DNA of 64,000 bases from Planctomycetota bacterium. Its GTDB lineage: Bacteria; Planctomycetota; Planctomycetia; Pirellulales; UBA1268. The translations under genes were made by a program, and so were the position numbers. Below, one piece after another: positions 1-7,554 of the stretch. The notes under the pieces are model-generated. The model saw nothing but the letters and a program-made list of their open reading frames with translations, was not told the DNA's origin and ran no database searches. The stretch spans positions 36,656 through 100,655 of the forward strand of contig VGZO01000012.1 of NCBI GenBank assembly GCA_016872555.1. The letters run 5' to 3'. Numbering within the stretch: the stretch's first letter is position 1; the number at the start of each line of letters is the position of its first letter.

Positions 1-1
1 G

Positions 2-220
2 GTGCTCGCGGCGCTGGCCGTTCATCTCGTGTTCGCCGTCTCGACGCTCGGGTTGCTCGTGTGGGTGGTCGTCGAGGCGCTGCGCAGGTTTCCCGTGCCG
101 CCATCTCCGGGGACCCACGGGCCGCGCCACCGCCGGTTCGCCCGCTTGGCGACGGTCGATCTGGTGCTCACGGCGGTCACCGGCAGCGTGTTCTACTGGC
201 TCGCGTTCGTCAGTCGCTGA
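2..220 (+). CDS. C-terminal fragment of a DUF420-like membrane protein (5' end outside window)
   Basis: The window opens inside this gene, so only about 72 C-terminal residues are visible and no start codon can be assigned. They form two hydrophobic helices separated by a basic turn (PRHRRFARL) followed by DLVLTAVTGSVFYW. The turn-plus-helix layout resembles the end of the DUF420 protein encoded at 33716-34252 (HRRLGRITLPVWLYVSVTG), and I infer a relative of that family from this alone. The stop codon overlaps that of the convergent tatC gene by 11 bases, so the two transcripts run into each other. Confidence 0.5.
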   Translation: MLAALAVHLVFAVSTLGLLVWVVVEALRRFPVPPSPGTHGPRHRRFARLATVDLVLTAVTGSVFYWLAFVSR

Positions 221-1250
221 CCGGCTCGCCGCCGTCTCCCCGGGGAAACGCCCGGCAGAGGAGGACGCCGCCGAAGTACAGCAGGCACAGCGGGATGGCG
301 AGGAACAGCAGGCTGTATGGGTCGGCCGGGGTGAGGATCGCCGAGACGACGAAGATCACCACCACTGCCAGTCGCCACTGGGCGACGTACGCGGCGACGT
401 CGACGATCCCGATCCGTTCCAGGAAGAACATCACCAGCGGGAGTTGGAACCCGATCCCGAAGCCGATCGGAAGGATGAGCACGAAGCTCATCCACTCGCT
501 GATCCGCGGATCCGGATCGAGCCCGAGCCAGGCGTTGAACTGCAGGAGGTAGTCGAGGACGAAGTCGAACACGAAGAAGAACGCCAGCGACACCCCGGCG
601 AGGAACAACCCCGTGCTGACAGGCAGGAACAGATGGATGAGCCGCTTCTCGTGCGGGTACAGGCCCGCGGCGACGAACGACCACAGCTGGTAGAAGATCC
701 ACGGGCTGGCCAACACGATGCCCACCAGCAGCGCCGCCTTGATGTAGATCCCGAACGCCTCCTGGGCGCTGAGCGTCGTGATGCTCACGCGCGGGTCGCG
801 GGCCAGCGGCTGCCAGAGGAGCATCGGCACCAGCGCGTCGGCACGAAACCCCGGCGCGGCGGCTTCCTCCCCGGTCGGCGGCCGCGGGGGAGTGCCGAGC
901 GCCGCGGCGAGCCGGTCGGGGTGGACCTCACGGAGGTCGAACGACAGGCCGAGCCGCTCGACTGCCTCGACGATCTCCTCGCGGGAGTAGGGGAGGGGAG
1001 CGTTGCCGGGCGCTCGCGGCTGCCAGCGATCGAAGGTCCGCAGCGACTGGGTGGTGTAGTACTTGCCGAGGGCCCGCTTGAGCGGTTGCTCGACGAGATG
1101 GACGACCGGTTGGGCGACGAAAAACCCGAGGGCCACCGCCGCGGCGAGGCCGAGGCTGGCGCGGACGAGGCACCCCCGGAGCTCCTCCAGGTGCTCGCCG
1201 AAGGTCATCGTCGAGCTCTGGAACAGGTCCTCGTCGTCGAGTCGCGCCAT
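210..1250 (-). CDS. tatC: Twin-arginine translocase subunit TatC with an extra periplasmic loop
   Basis: TatC is the membrane receptor of the Tat pathway, which exports folded proteins carrying twin-arginine signals; here a likely client is the Rieske protein at 15182. The protein is 346 residues against about 250 usual. The N-terminal signature TFGEHLEELRGCLVRA is followed by the first membrane helix. The conserved WIFYQLWSFVAAGLYPHEKR segment contains the cytoplasmic Glu known to bind signal peptides. Four further helices follow. The excess length lies between helices 1 and 2, at about residues 62-150, which should be periplasmic. I chose the ATG at 1250 because homology begins about 14 residues later; an upstream in-frame GTG at 1292 adds only unmatched sequence. 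No tatA/B gene is adjacent. Confidence 0.93.
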   Translation of the reverse strand: MARLDDEDLFQSSTMTFGEHLEELRGCLVRASLGLAAAVALGFFVAQPVVHLVEQPLKRALGKYYTTQSLRTFDRWQPRAPGNAPLPYSREEIVEAVERLGLSFDLREVHPDRLAAALGTPPRPPTGEEAAAPGFRADALVPMLLWQPLARDPRVSITTLSAQEAFGIYIKAALLVGIVLASPWIFYQLWSFVAAGLYPHEKRLIHLFLPVSTGLFLAGVSLAFFFVFDFVLDYLLQFNAWLGLDPDPRISEWMSFVLILPIGFGIGFQLPLVMFFLERIGIVDVAAYVAQWRLAVVVIFVVSAILTPADPYSLLFLAIPLCLLYFGGVLLCRAFPRGDGGEPVSD

Positions 1251-1320
1251 GGGGAGCTGCCGTGCCGTTGGGTGGAGGGCCGAGCCGGCCACCCACCGAC
1301 TTATACCCGACCGCGCCGCC

Positions 1321-2526
1321 TCATGCCCCGAACTTGCCGAGACGGCCGGCGTGGGCCATCGCCAACAGCATCAGATGCTTGGCGGGGAACTGGCCGAGGC
1401 CGCCGCGGAGGCATTCCCGCTCGGCGAACTTCGTCAACCCGTCGGGACGGCAGGTGTCGGCCGCCAGGAGCGTCGGCACCGGGTGCCAGGAATGGCTCCG
1501 CAGCCGGCTCGGGGTGGAATGATCGCCGGTGACGACGAGGACGTCGGGACGCAGCGATTCGATCCGCGGGATCGCGGCGTCGAGATCCTCGATCCGCCGC
1601 ACCTTCTCGGCAAACGCGCCATCCTCGCCGGTCGAGTCGGTGTACTTGTAATGGAGGAAGAAGAAGTCGTGGTCGTTCCAGCAGCCGGCCAGGGCGTCGA
1701 GCTGCTCGTCGAGCGTCGTCGCCTCGCCGACGAGCGTCATCCCCGCCAGCCGCGCCAGCCCCTTGTACATCGGGTAGACGGCAATCGCCGCGGCGCGGAG
1801 GCCGTACAGCTCGAGAAACGACGGCAGTGCCGGCCGGCCGGCGAACCCGCGGAGCACCAGTCCATTGGCCTTCGGTTCGCCCGCCAGCAGGGCCCGCGCC
1901 TGGCGGACGAACTCCGCGGCCACCCGCGCCGTCCGCTCCGCCGCCGGGGTGGCCGCCGCCGGTGCCAGCGGCTCGACGCCGACGGCCTGCGGATCGGTGT
2001 CGGCGACACCGCCATCGAGCCCCGGACCGCGGAACACGACGACGAAGCGGTGTTCCTTGACCGGCTTGACGAACGTCTCGACACCGTCGATCCGCACTGC
2101 CTGGAGCTTGTCGACGACGGCGAAACTCTCCGCCGACGGGATCCGGCCGGCGCGGCGATCGGTGATCCGCCCGGCCGCGTCGAGCGTGCAGAAGTTGCCG
2201 CGGACGGCGACGTCGGCGGGGCCGAGTTCGAAGCCGATGCCCGTCGCCTCGAGCGCGCCGCGCCCGATCCGGTACTCGAGCGGGTCGTAGCCGAACAGGC
2301 CGAGGTGGCCGGGCCCGGAGCCGGGGGTGATGCCGGGCAGGACCGGGACGCTCGAACCGCTCGTGCCCCGCGCCGCGAGCCGATCGAGGTTGGGCGTGGC
2401 GGCGGTCTCGAGCTCCGTCCGGCCGCCCGGCTCGAGCGGCAGGCCACCGAGACCGTCGGCGACCAGCAGCACGATCTTGGTGGTGTTCTTCTCGGCCAAC
2501 TCGCGCAGCAGCTGTTGCTCGATCAC
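1321..2526 (-). CDS. apgM: 2,3-bisphosphoglycerate-independent phosphoglycerate mutase, archaeal type
   Basis: This enzyme interconverts 3- and 2-phosphoglycerate in glycolysis and gluconeogenesis without a bisphosphoglycerate cofactor, in the cytoplasm. The 401-residue protein belongs to the alkaline-phosphatase superfamily. The metal-binding N-terminal motif VLLVADGLGG carries the Asp ligand. TPNLDRLAARG and LPGITPGSGPGHLGLFGYDP contain the expected nucleophile region. The C-terminal metal box reads VVTGDHSTPS with a downstream HSWHPVP. Length and order match the archaeal/ApgM subfamily rather than the longer GpmI type. It lies between tatC (same strand) and a divergent isomerase-like gene, with about 200 bases to the divergent start. 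The start ATG at 2526 precedes the conserved core by about 15 residues. Confidence 0.93.
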   Translation of the reverse strand: MIEQQLLRELAEKNTTKIVLLVADGLGGLPLEPGGRTELETAATPNLDRLAARGTSGSSVPVLPGITPGSGPGHLGLFGYDPLEYRIGRGALEATGIGFELGPADVAVRGNFCTLDAAGRITDRRAGRIPSAESFAVVDKLQAVRIDGVETFVKPVKEHRFVVVFRGPGLDGGVADTDPQAVGVEPLAPAAATPAAERTARVAAEFVRQARALLAGEPKANGLVLRGFAGRPALPSFLELYGLRAAAIAVYPMYKGLARLAGMTLVGEATTLDEQLDALAGCWNDHDFFFLHYKYTDSTGEDGAFAEKVRRIEDLDAAIPRIESLRPDVLVVTGDHSTPSRLRSHSWHPVPTLLAADTCRPDGLTKFAERECLRGGLGQFPAKHLMLLAMAHAGRLGKFGA

Positions 2527-2729
2527 GGGGCGACTCCCGGGGGCGGAGGGGGAAACGGTCGATCGCGGACGGCACCGCAGTTTCCGGAGATCGGCGGCGG
2601 CGGATCAAGCCCAGCGCGCGGAGCAGCGGCGCGGCCCTCCCGATCTGCACCCGGGCCGCGTCCGGCTCGCCGGCGCGGGGCGGCAGTGGCATAGTGGCGC
2701 CGTCGCCACCGGTCCACGGGTTCAGTTCC

Positions 2730-3899
2730 ATGAGCGTGCTCCGTCCCCGACCTCCCGAGGAGCCGCTCGAGATCGAGGGGGTGTCGCCCGCCGCGGCGGC
2801 GGAGGCCGGGCATGCCGAGCGGATCGCCGCCGCGCTCGCCGCGGTCGTGGATGCGCCCGACGACCCAGCGACGCGGGCGCTGCTGGCGGTCGACACGCTC
2901 CTGGCCGACTACGGGATCACGCGCTCGACGGCGACGCGCCGCGACAGCCGGCTGTTCGCGCTGCTCGGCGCGGCGCGCGAGGTCGCCGCCGCCGCCGACC
3001 GGATCGTCGTCATCGGACCGGCGGTCGATCTGGCGGGTCTGCGGCTGGTGCTCGCGGCCTGCGCCCATCCCTGGCACGACCATCTCGGCCGCGGCGAGCG
3101 CGGCGGGCGGCCCCGCCTCGCGTTCCTCCCGGCCGATCCGGCGCCCGACCCCGACGCGCTCGCGGGACTCGTCGACCTCCTCGGCGGCCCCGCCACGCCG
3201 GCGGGTGGCGGTCGCGACCTCCTCGACCGCGCGGCGCTGGTGGTGATCGGCCGGGGGGGGGACGCGGCGCTGCGCGATGCGGTCGCAGTCCTCGGCCCGG
3301 CCGTCGAGCACCGGGTGACCTGGGTCGCCGACGGCGCCGATGGCGGAGCGGCGGCCGGCGCTGGGGCGCCGCTGGCGCCGGCCGGGCTGCTCGCCGGCGC
3401 GCTGGCGGGAATCGACGTCGTCCGGCTCCTCGTCGGGGCGGTGGCGCTCGTCGCCCTGTGCCGTGGCGAAACGGCCACGAGCCCGGTGGCGATGCTCGTG
3501 CGGGCGCTGGCTGGACCGGCATCGCCCCGGAGCATCGGCGTCGACGCGTCGGCCCTCGGGCCGCTCGCCGAGTGGTACGGCCACCTGCTGCACACCGCCG
3601 GCGTGCCTGCGGCCCTGGTCACCCATGGCGATCCGTCGGGCGCCGCCGTCCGGATCCTCGTGCGCGGGGGAAGGCCGCGCCGTACTCCGGTGGCCGGCGC
3701 CCCCCCACGCCCGGCCGTGGCGGTGCCGCCGCCGGCAGCGCCCGGTCGAAGCGTCGTCGTACGCCTGCCGCGGGTCGACGAGCACTCGCTCGGCCAGCTC
3801 GTGGCGCTGCTGATCCTGACCACGGCCGTCGAGCGCCGGTTGACGGGAGCGGACGGCTCCCGCGGCGAGCGGTGCGGAGGGGCGGCCAGGCGGCTATAG
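2730..3899 (+). CDS. Glucose-6-phosphate isomerase-like protein, strongly diverged
   Basis: This 389-residue soluble protein follows the layout of phosphoglucose isomerase (PGI) but with most of the family's key residues eroded. An SIS-like Rossmann segment (RIVVIGPAVDLAGLRLVLAA) stands where PGI has its glycine-rich GIGGSSLGP loop, and then comes a segment of the type LAFLPADPAPDPDALAGLVD. A hydrophobic GIDVVRLLVGAVAL stretch and a C-terminal HSLGQLVALLILTTAVERRL resemble the PGI region before the NPFDQPGVE motif, which is absent. The known sugar-phosphate SxSGxT loop is replaced by VVIGRGGDAAL. I infer a PGI homologue that has lost catalysis or changed substrate. Start ATG 2730 was chosen over GTG 2694, which adds 12 non-conserved residues. 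A -10-like CATAGT lies at 2690-2695. Confidence 0.6.
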   Translation: MSVLRPRPPEEPLEIEGVSPAAAAEAGHAERIAAALAAVVDAPDDPATRALLAVDTLLADYGITRSTATRRDSRLFALLGAAREVAAAADRIVVIGPAVDLAGLRLVLAACAHPWHDHLGRGERGGRPRLAFLPADPAPDPDALAGLVDLLGGPATPAGGGRDLLDRAALVVIGRGGDAALRDAVAVLGPAVEHRVTWVADGADGGAAAGAGAPLAPAGLLAGALAGIDVVRLLVGAVALVALCRGETATSPVAMLVRALAGPASPRSIGVDASALGPLAEWYGHLLHTAGVPAALVTHGDPSGAAVRILVRGGRPRRTPVAGAPPRPAVAVPPPAAPGRSVVVRLPRVDEHSLGQLVALLILTTAVERRLTGADGSRGERCGGAARRL

Positions 3900-3900
3900 T
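3895..3900 (+). promoter_or_regulatory. -10-like TATAGT overlapping the preceding stop codon
   Basis: TATAGT (5 of 6 matches to the sigma70 -10 consensus) stands out in GC-rich DNA, overlapping the TAG stop of the isomerase-like gene and lying 42 bases before the hydrolase start at 3943. No convincing -35 is present at 16-18 bases upstream, so this is tentative. Confidence 0.35.
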
Positions 3901-3942
3901 CCCGGCGGCTCGAGTCCTGGACTGCCAACCCCGGAGGCCCGG

Positions 3943-4650
3943 ATGTCCATCACGCTGACCTGGACGGGACACGCCACCTGGTTGATCGACACCGGGGCCG
4001 GTGTGATCCTCGTCGATCCGTTTCTCGACGAGTGCCCGACGGCGAGCGTCGCCGCGGCCGCAATCGACTGCCAGGCGATCCTCGTCACCCACGGCCACTT
4101 CGACCACGTCGCCGACCTGGTACCGATCGCCAAGCGGACCGGGGCCACGGTGGTGTGCAACTGGGAGATCGCCCAGTGGCTCGGCAAGCAGGGGGTGACG
4201 GCGGTCCAGCCGATGAATCTCGGCGGCCGCGCGGCGGTGCCGGGAGGCACGGCGAAGATGGAGCTCGCCTGGCACTCGTCGAGCCTCCCCGACGGCAGCT
4301 ACGGCGGCAGTCCCTCCGGATGGGTGCTCGAGGTGGCGGGGGTGAGCGTCTACCTCGCCGGCGACACGGCGCTGTTTTCCGACATGGCCCGGATCGGGGC
4401 GGCCGTGAAAGGGGGGCTCGACGTCGCCATCCTCCCGATCGGCGACGTGTTCACGATGGGGCCGGCGGATTCGATCGAGGCGGTGCGGCTGCTCGCGCCG
4501 CGGATCGTCCTCCCCAGCCACCACGGCACCTGGCCGCCGATCACCCAGGACACCGCCGCCTGGGCACGGCGCGTCGCCGCCGAGACGTCAGCCGAGCCGC
4601 GAGTCCTCGTCCCCGGCGAACGGGTGCTCGTGGAGGTGGTGCGCGACTGA
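3943..4650 (+). CDS. UPF0173-family metal-dependent hydrolase (metallo-beta-lactamase fold)
   Basis: The 235-residue cytoplasmic protein has the metallo-beta-lactamase zinc motif THGHFDHVAD near residues 49-58, an N-terminal LTWTGHATWLID strand typical of the UPF0173/YtkL group, a YLAGDTALFSDM box with the bridging Asp, and a late SHHGTWPP His motif. Family members are inferred metal-dependent hydrolases with unknown physiological substrate. An AGGCCC-type GGAGG sequence lies about 8 bases before the ATG at 3943. The gene stands alone between a same-strand isomerase-like gene and a convergent Rieske ferredoxin gene. Confidence 0.85.
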   Translation: MSITLTWTGHATWLIDTGAGVILVDPFLDECPTASVAAAAIDCQAILVTHGHFDHVADLVPIAKRTGATVVCNWEIAQWLGKQGVTAVQPMNLGGRAAVPGGTAKMELAWHSSSLPDGSYGGSPSGWVLEVAGVSVYLAGDTALFSDMARIGAAVKGGLDVAILPIGDVFTMGPADSIEAVRLLAPRIVLPSHHGTWPPITQDTAAWARRVAAETSAEPRVLVPGERVLVEVVRD

Positions 4651-4679
4651 CCGGCGGCCGCGGCGCCAGACGCACCGCT

Positions 4680-5027
4680 TCACGTCGCGTCGGCGGCCGG
4701 CCCGTCGCGCGGCACGACAGCGACCTCGATGGCGCCGTCGACCACGCGCACCGGGAACACGTCGGCACGGAGACGCGGATCGTCGCACCAGGCGCCGTCG
4801 TCGAGGCGGAACCGCCAGGCATGCCACGGGCAGGTGACAACGCCGTCGCGGCATGGCCCCGACGACAGCGACGCACCCATGTGGGGGCACAGGTCGTCGA
4901 TCGCCGAGTAGGCGGCGCCGTCGAAGAACACCGCCACGAGGCGGCCCGCGACCTCGTAGCAGCGGCCCTCGCCGACGGGAATGTCGCCTTCGCGGGCGAC
5001 GGCGGTGAAGGAGGGGGGCGGAGCCAT
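4680..5027 (-). CDS. Rieske-type [2Fe-2S] ferredoxin
   Basis: A 115-residue soluble Rieske protein of the NirD/biphenyl-dioxygenase ferredoxin type. It shows the two cluster-binding motifs CPHMG and CPWHAW about 18 residues apart, preceded by a DDL segment. It would pass single electrons to an oxygenase or reductase; no partner enzyme is adjacent. Its start codon (5027) faces the start codon of the divergent HAD gene (5049) with only 21 bases between. There is no Shine-Dalgarno sequence, and a TATCGT hexamer lies 8 bases before the ATG, so translation may be leaderless. Much longer open reading exists antisense through the HAD gene but has no protein-like character. Confidence 0.85.
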   Translation of the reverse strand: MAPPPSFTAVAREGDIPVGEGRCYEVAGRLVAVFFDGAAYSAIDDLCPHMGASLSSGPCRDGVVTCPWHAWRFRLDDGAWCDDPRLRADVFPVRVVDGAIEVAVVPRDGPAADAT

Positions 5028-5034
5028 CGTCCAG

Positions 5035-5041
5035 TACGATA
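5035..5041. promoter_or_regulatory. Symmetric -10 element shared by two divergent leaderless genes
   Basis: The 7-mer TACGATA reads as TACGAT on the plus strand (5035-5040) and as TATCGT on the minus strand (5041-5036). In each direction exactly 8 bases separate the hexamer from the ATG (5049 plus, 5027 minus). Neither gene has a Shine-Dalgarno sequence. This geometry fits one element driving both genes with transcription starting at or next to each start codon. Divergent transcription from overlapping, symmetric -10 elements is an established phenomenon; its use here is inference. Confidence 0.5.
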
Positions 5042-5048
5042 CCCGATC

Positions 5049-5984
5049 ATGATCCCCGCCGGACCCTCGTCGCCCGTGTCCAAAGCTCCGGTCCCGCCGC
5101 GCCCGATCCGCCTCCTCGTCCTTGACGTCGACGGCACGCTCACCGACAGCAACCACGAGGTGCCCGCCGCTGCCCGGGACGCGGTCGGCCGGATCCGGGC
5201 CGCCGGGATCGCCGTCGCGATCGCCACGGGGCGCCGGTACCGCGACGTCCTCCCGGTGGCGACCGGACTGGGGATCGACCTGCCGCTGGTGACGGCGTCC
5301 GGGGGGCTCGTCAAGCGACCGGCCGACCATGCCACGCTGTTCGCCGCCCGGTTCGGCCGCGGCGTCCTCGAGCGGGTGCTCGCGCGGGTCGCCGGCCGTG
5401 GGCTCGAACCGGTCGTCTACACCGACAGCTACGCCGCCGGCCACGACTTCCTCTGCCGGCGTCTGCCCCCCGCCGATGCCCGCGATCCCACCGGGATCGA
5501 CTCCTATCTCGTGCGCAATCGCCACCTGGGGCGCGAACAGGGCGACCTGGTCGCCACGCCACCGGCCGATGCCTTCGCCGGCTTCGCGATGGGCGCCCAC
5601 GACGCCATGCTCGCGCTCGAGGCCGATCTTTCCGCCGCCTGCCCCGGCCAGCTTTCCCTGCACGTGATCCGCAGCCCACGGTACCGCGACTGGATGTGCG
5701 AGTTCGCGCCGGCAGCGGTGACGAAGTGGAGTGGGACGCTGCGGATCGCCTCCGACCTCGGGATCGAACCGGCGGCGGTCTGCGCCGTCGGCGACGACGT
5801 CAACGACCTGCCGATGATCCGCAGTGCCGGCCTCGGGATCGCGATGGGCACCGCCCCCGAGGCGGTCCGCGCGGTGGCGGACCGTGTCGTCGCCTCGAGC
5901 GACGACGGCGGCCTCGCCGAGGTGGCCGACATCCTCCTCGCCGACCGGGCCACTGACCGATCCTGCCCAGGCTGCCCGGATTGA
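5049..5984 (+). CDS. HAD-superfamily Cof-type hydrolase
   Basis: A 311-residue cytoplasmic phosphatase of the Cof/type IIB haloacid dehalogenase group, probably acting on sugar phosphates or similar small substrates. Motif I is LLVLDVDGTLTDSN with both catalytic Asp residues, motif II is AIATGR, motif III is the Lys of AVTKWSG, and motif IV is VGDDVNDLPMIRSAG. A C2-type cap lies between motifs II and III. The tail IAMGTAPEAVRAVADRV is typical of the family. The ATG at 5049 lacks a Shine-Dalgarno sequence; an internal GTG a few codons later is the only alternative before the core. Confidence 0.9.
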   Translation: MIPAGPSSPVSKAPVPPRPIRLLVLDVDGTLTDSNHEVPAAARDAVGRIRAAGIAVAIATGRRYRDVLPVATGLGIDLPLVTASGGLVKRPADHATLFAARFGRGVLERVLARVAGRGLEPVVYTDSYAAGHDFLCRRLPPADARDPTGIDSYLVRNRHLGREQGDLVATPPADAFAGFAMGAHDAMLALEADLSAACPGQLSLHVIRSPRYRDWMCEFAPAAVTKWSGTLRIASDLGIEPAAVCAVGDDVNDLPMIRSAGLGIAMGTAPEAVRAVADRVVASSDDGGLAEVADILLADRATDRSCPGCPD

Positions 5985-6008
5985 CCGGTGCGAGCCGGTC
6001 GACGTGAC

Positions 6009-6038
6009 TTGTGCCGGGTGCGCCGCGCGGCGTATATC
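6009..6038 (+). promoter_or_regulatory. Candidate promoter before the 6068 gene pair
   Basis: TTGTGC (6009-6014) and TATATC (6033-6038) are spaced by 18 bases, about 30 bases before the ATG at 6068. The -10 match is fair and the -35 match is weak (TTG only). Confidence 0.35.
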
Positions 6039-6067
6039 CTCCACCCCCTCCGGCAGGATCGGCGCGC

Positions 6068-6553
6068 ATGGACATCCGCATCGAACGCCCCCACGGCGCC
6101 TGCGCGCAGACCGGCCGGCCGTTCGTGGCCGGTGAGGGCGTCTACTCGGCACTGGTCCGCGACGGCGCGGCGCTGAAGCGCGTCGACACCGCAGCCGACG
6201 CCTGGACCGGGCCCCCGCCGAACTGCCTGGCGTGGTGGCGCGGCGTCCATTCCCCGGCGCCAACGCGCGACCCGGTGGCTCCCGTCGACGTCCTCCTCGA
6301 CCTCCTCGAAGGGCTCGAATCGCGCGACGACGACGCTCCCCTCCGTTACCTCCTGGCGCTGGCGCTGGTGCGGCGCCGCGTGCTCCGCTGCGTCGACGCG
6401 CCGGCGGCTGCGGAGCGCGGCGTCGCCGAGTTCGCCTGCCGGCGCCGCGACACGACCTACCGTGTCGTCGCCGTACCCGCCGACCGGCTCGGCGACCACG
6501 AGCTCGAGGCGCGGCTGGCCGCCCTGCTCTGGCCGACGGAGGCCGCCGCGTGA
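6068..6553 (+). CDS. Conserved small protein of unknown function
   Basis: A 161-residue soluble protein I do not recognise by name. The N-terminus IERPHGACAQTGRPFVAGEG looks like the opening of a short treble-clef-like or beta domain with a single Cys. The middle is acidic, with an LLDLLEGLESRDD stretch, and the C-terminal part (FACRRRDTTYRVVAVP) is beta-rich. Its stop codon overlaps the GTG start of the next gene (GTGA), so the two are translationally coupled. The ATG at 6068 follows GGATCGGCG; an open frame continues upstream to 6011 but begins with low-complexity proline-rich sequence. Confidence 0.7.
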   Translation: MDIRIERPHGACAQTGRPFVAGEGVYSALVRDGAALKRVDTAADAWTGPPPNCLAWWRGVHSPAPTRDPVAPVDVLLDLLEGLESRDDDAPLRYLLALALVRRRVLRCVDAPAAAERGVAEFACRRRDTTYRVVAVPADRLGDHELEARLAALLWPTEAAA

Positions 6554-7452
6554 CCATCATCGATCGCCGGCCGTCGCCGTCTCGGGTCGCCGCCCTGCTT
6601 CTCGTGGTCGCGGCCGTCGCCTCGACCGGCGCCTCCTGCCCGCAGGTGATCCGCGGGTATCAGGTCGGCACGATGCCGCTGCCGCGGATGCTGCCCCCGC
6701 AGCCCTCGCTCGAGCAGGTGATGGCCACCGTCCACGACAACACCCAGCGCGTCCGCAGCCTGATGGTCCCGCAAGCGGTGCTTTCGGTGCCCGGGGTGCC
6801 GCGGCTCTCGGCGCAGGTCGCCTGCGAACCGCCGCGCCGCTTCCGGCTCCGCGCCCAGACCGCCGTCACCGGCGGCGAGCTCGATCTCGGCAGCAACGAC
6901 GACCTGTTCTGGCTGTGGATCCGTCGCCACGAGCCGCCGGTGATGCTGTTCTGCCGGCACGACGCGTTCGAGCGATCGGCGGCCCGGACCCTCGTGCCCC
7001 TCGAGGCGGAGTGGATGCCGGAGCTGTTGGGGCTGGTCACGTTCCGCCCCGAGGACCGCCACGAGGGGCCGGTGGCGCTCGCCGACGGCCGCCTCGAGGT
7101 CCGGACCCGGATCGCCGGAGCCGATGGCGAGCGGCTCAAGTCGACGATCGTCGACGGCACCACCGGTCTGGTCGTCGAGCAGCACCTGTTCACGGCCAAG
7201 GGGGAGCGGCTGGCCAGCGTCCGCACCTCCCGGCACCGGGTCGATCCCGCCTCGGGGGCGGCGCTGCCCCATCTGGTCGAGGTTTCGTGGCCGACTTCGC
7301 AGCTCGACTTCCAGCTCGAGCTGTCGAGCGTGACCACCAACCTGCCGGTCGCCGATCCCGGGCAACTGTGGCAGATGCCCGCCTACTCCGGGTACCAGCC
7401 GGTCGATCTCTCCGATCCCGGCGTCGTCATCGCCCCGCCACCGGGCCGCTGA
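6550..7452 (+). CDS. Secreted LolA-like/lipoprotein of unknown function
   Basis: A 300-residue exported protein. A basic start and hydrophobic stretch (VAALLLVVAAVAST) precede Cys30, which could be lipidated although GASC is a non-canonical lipobox. After a proline-rich linker, the sequence LEQVMATVHDNTQRVRSL begins a beta-rich region with FRLRAQTAV, NDDLFWLWIRR and STIVDGTTGLVVEQH, the pattern of outer-membrane lipoprotein-sorting (LolA/LolB) folds. Function is inferred only at the level of fold. The GTG start overlaps the preceding stop by GTGA. Much of the opposite strand is open here too but lacks protein-like composition. Confidence 0.65.
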   Translation: MTIIDRRPSPSRVAALLLVVAAVASTGASCPQVIRGYQVGTMPLPRMLPPQPSLEQVMATVHDNTQRVRSLMVPQAVLSVPGVPRLSAQVACEPPRRFRLRAQTAVTGGELDLGSNDDLFWLWIRRHEPPVMLFCRHDAFERSAARTLVPLEAEWMPELLGLVTFRPEDRHEGPVALADGRLEVRTRIAGADGERLKSTIVDGTTGLVVEQHLFTAKGERLASVRTSRHRVDPASGAALPHLVEVSWPTSQLDFQLELSSVTTNLPVADPGQLWQMPAYSGYQPVDLSDPGVVIAPPPGR

Positions 7453-7554
7453 CCGCCCCACCCTTCCCGCCGGGGCGTCGGCATGCCACGCTCTCGGGGC
7501 CGGTGGCGTGCGCCTGCCGGCCTCCGCCGCCCCGAGCCGTGCCGAGGTGCTCCC

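Noticed and set aside
4680..6560. A long N-terminal extension of the Rieske ferredoxin running through the HAD gene
   Set aside because: Only the last 115 residues are protein-like; the rest is antisense to a well-conserved phosphatase.
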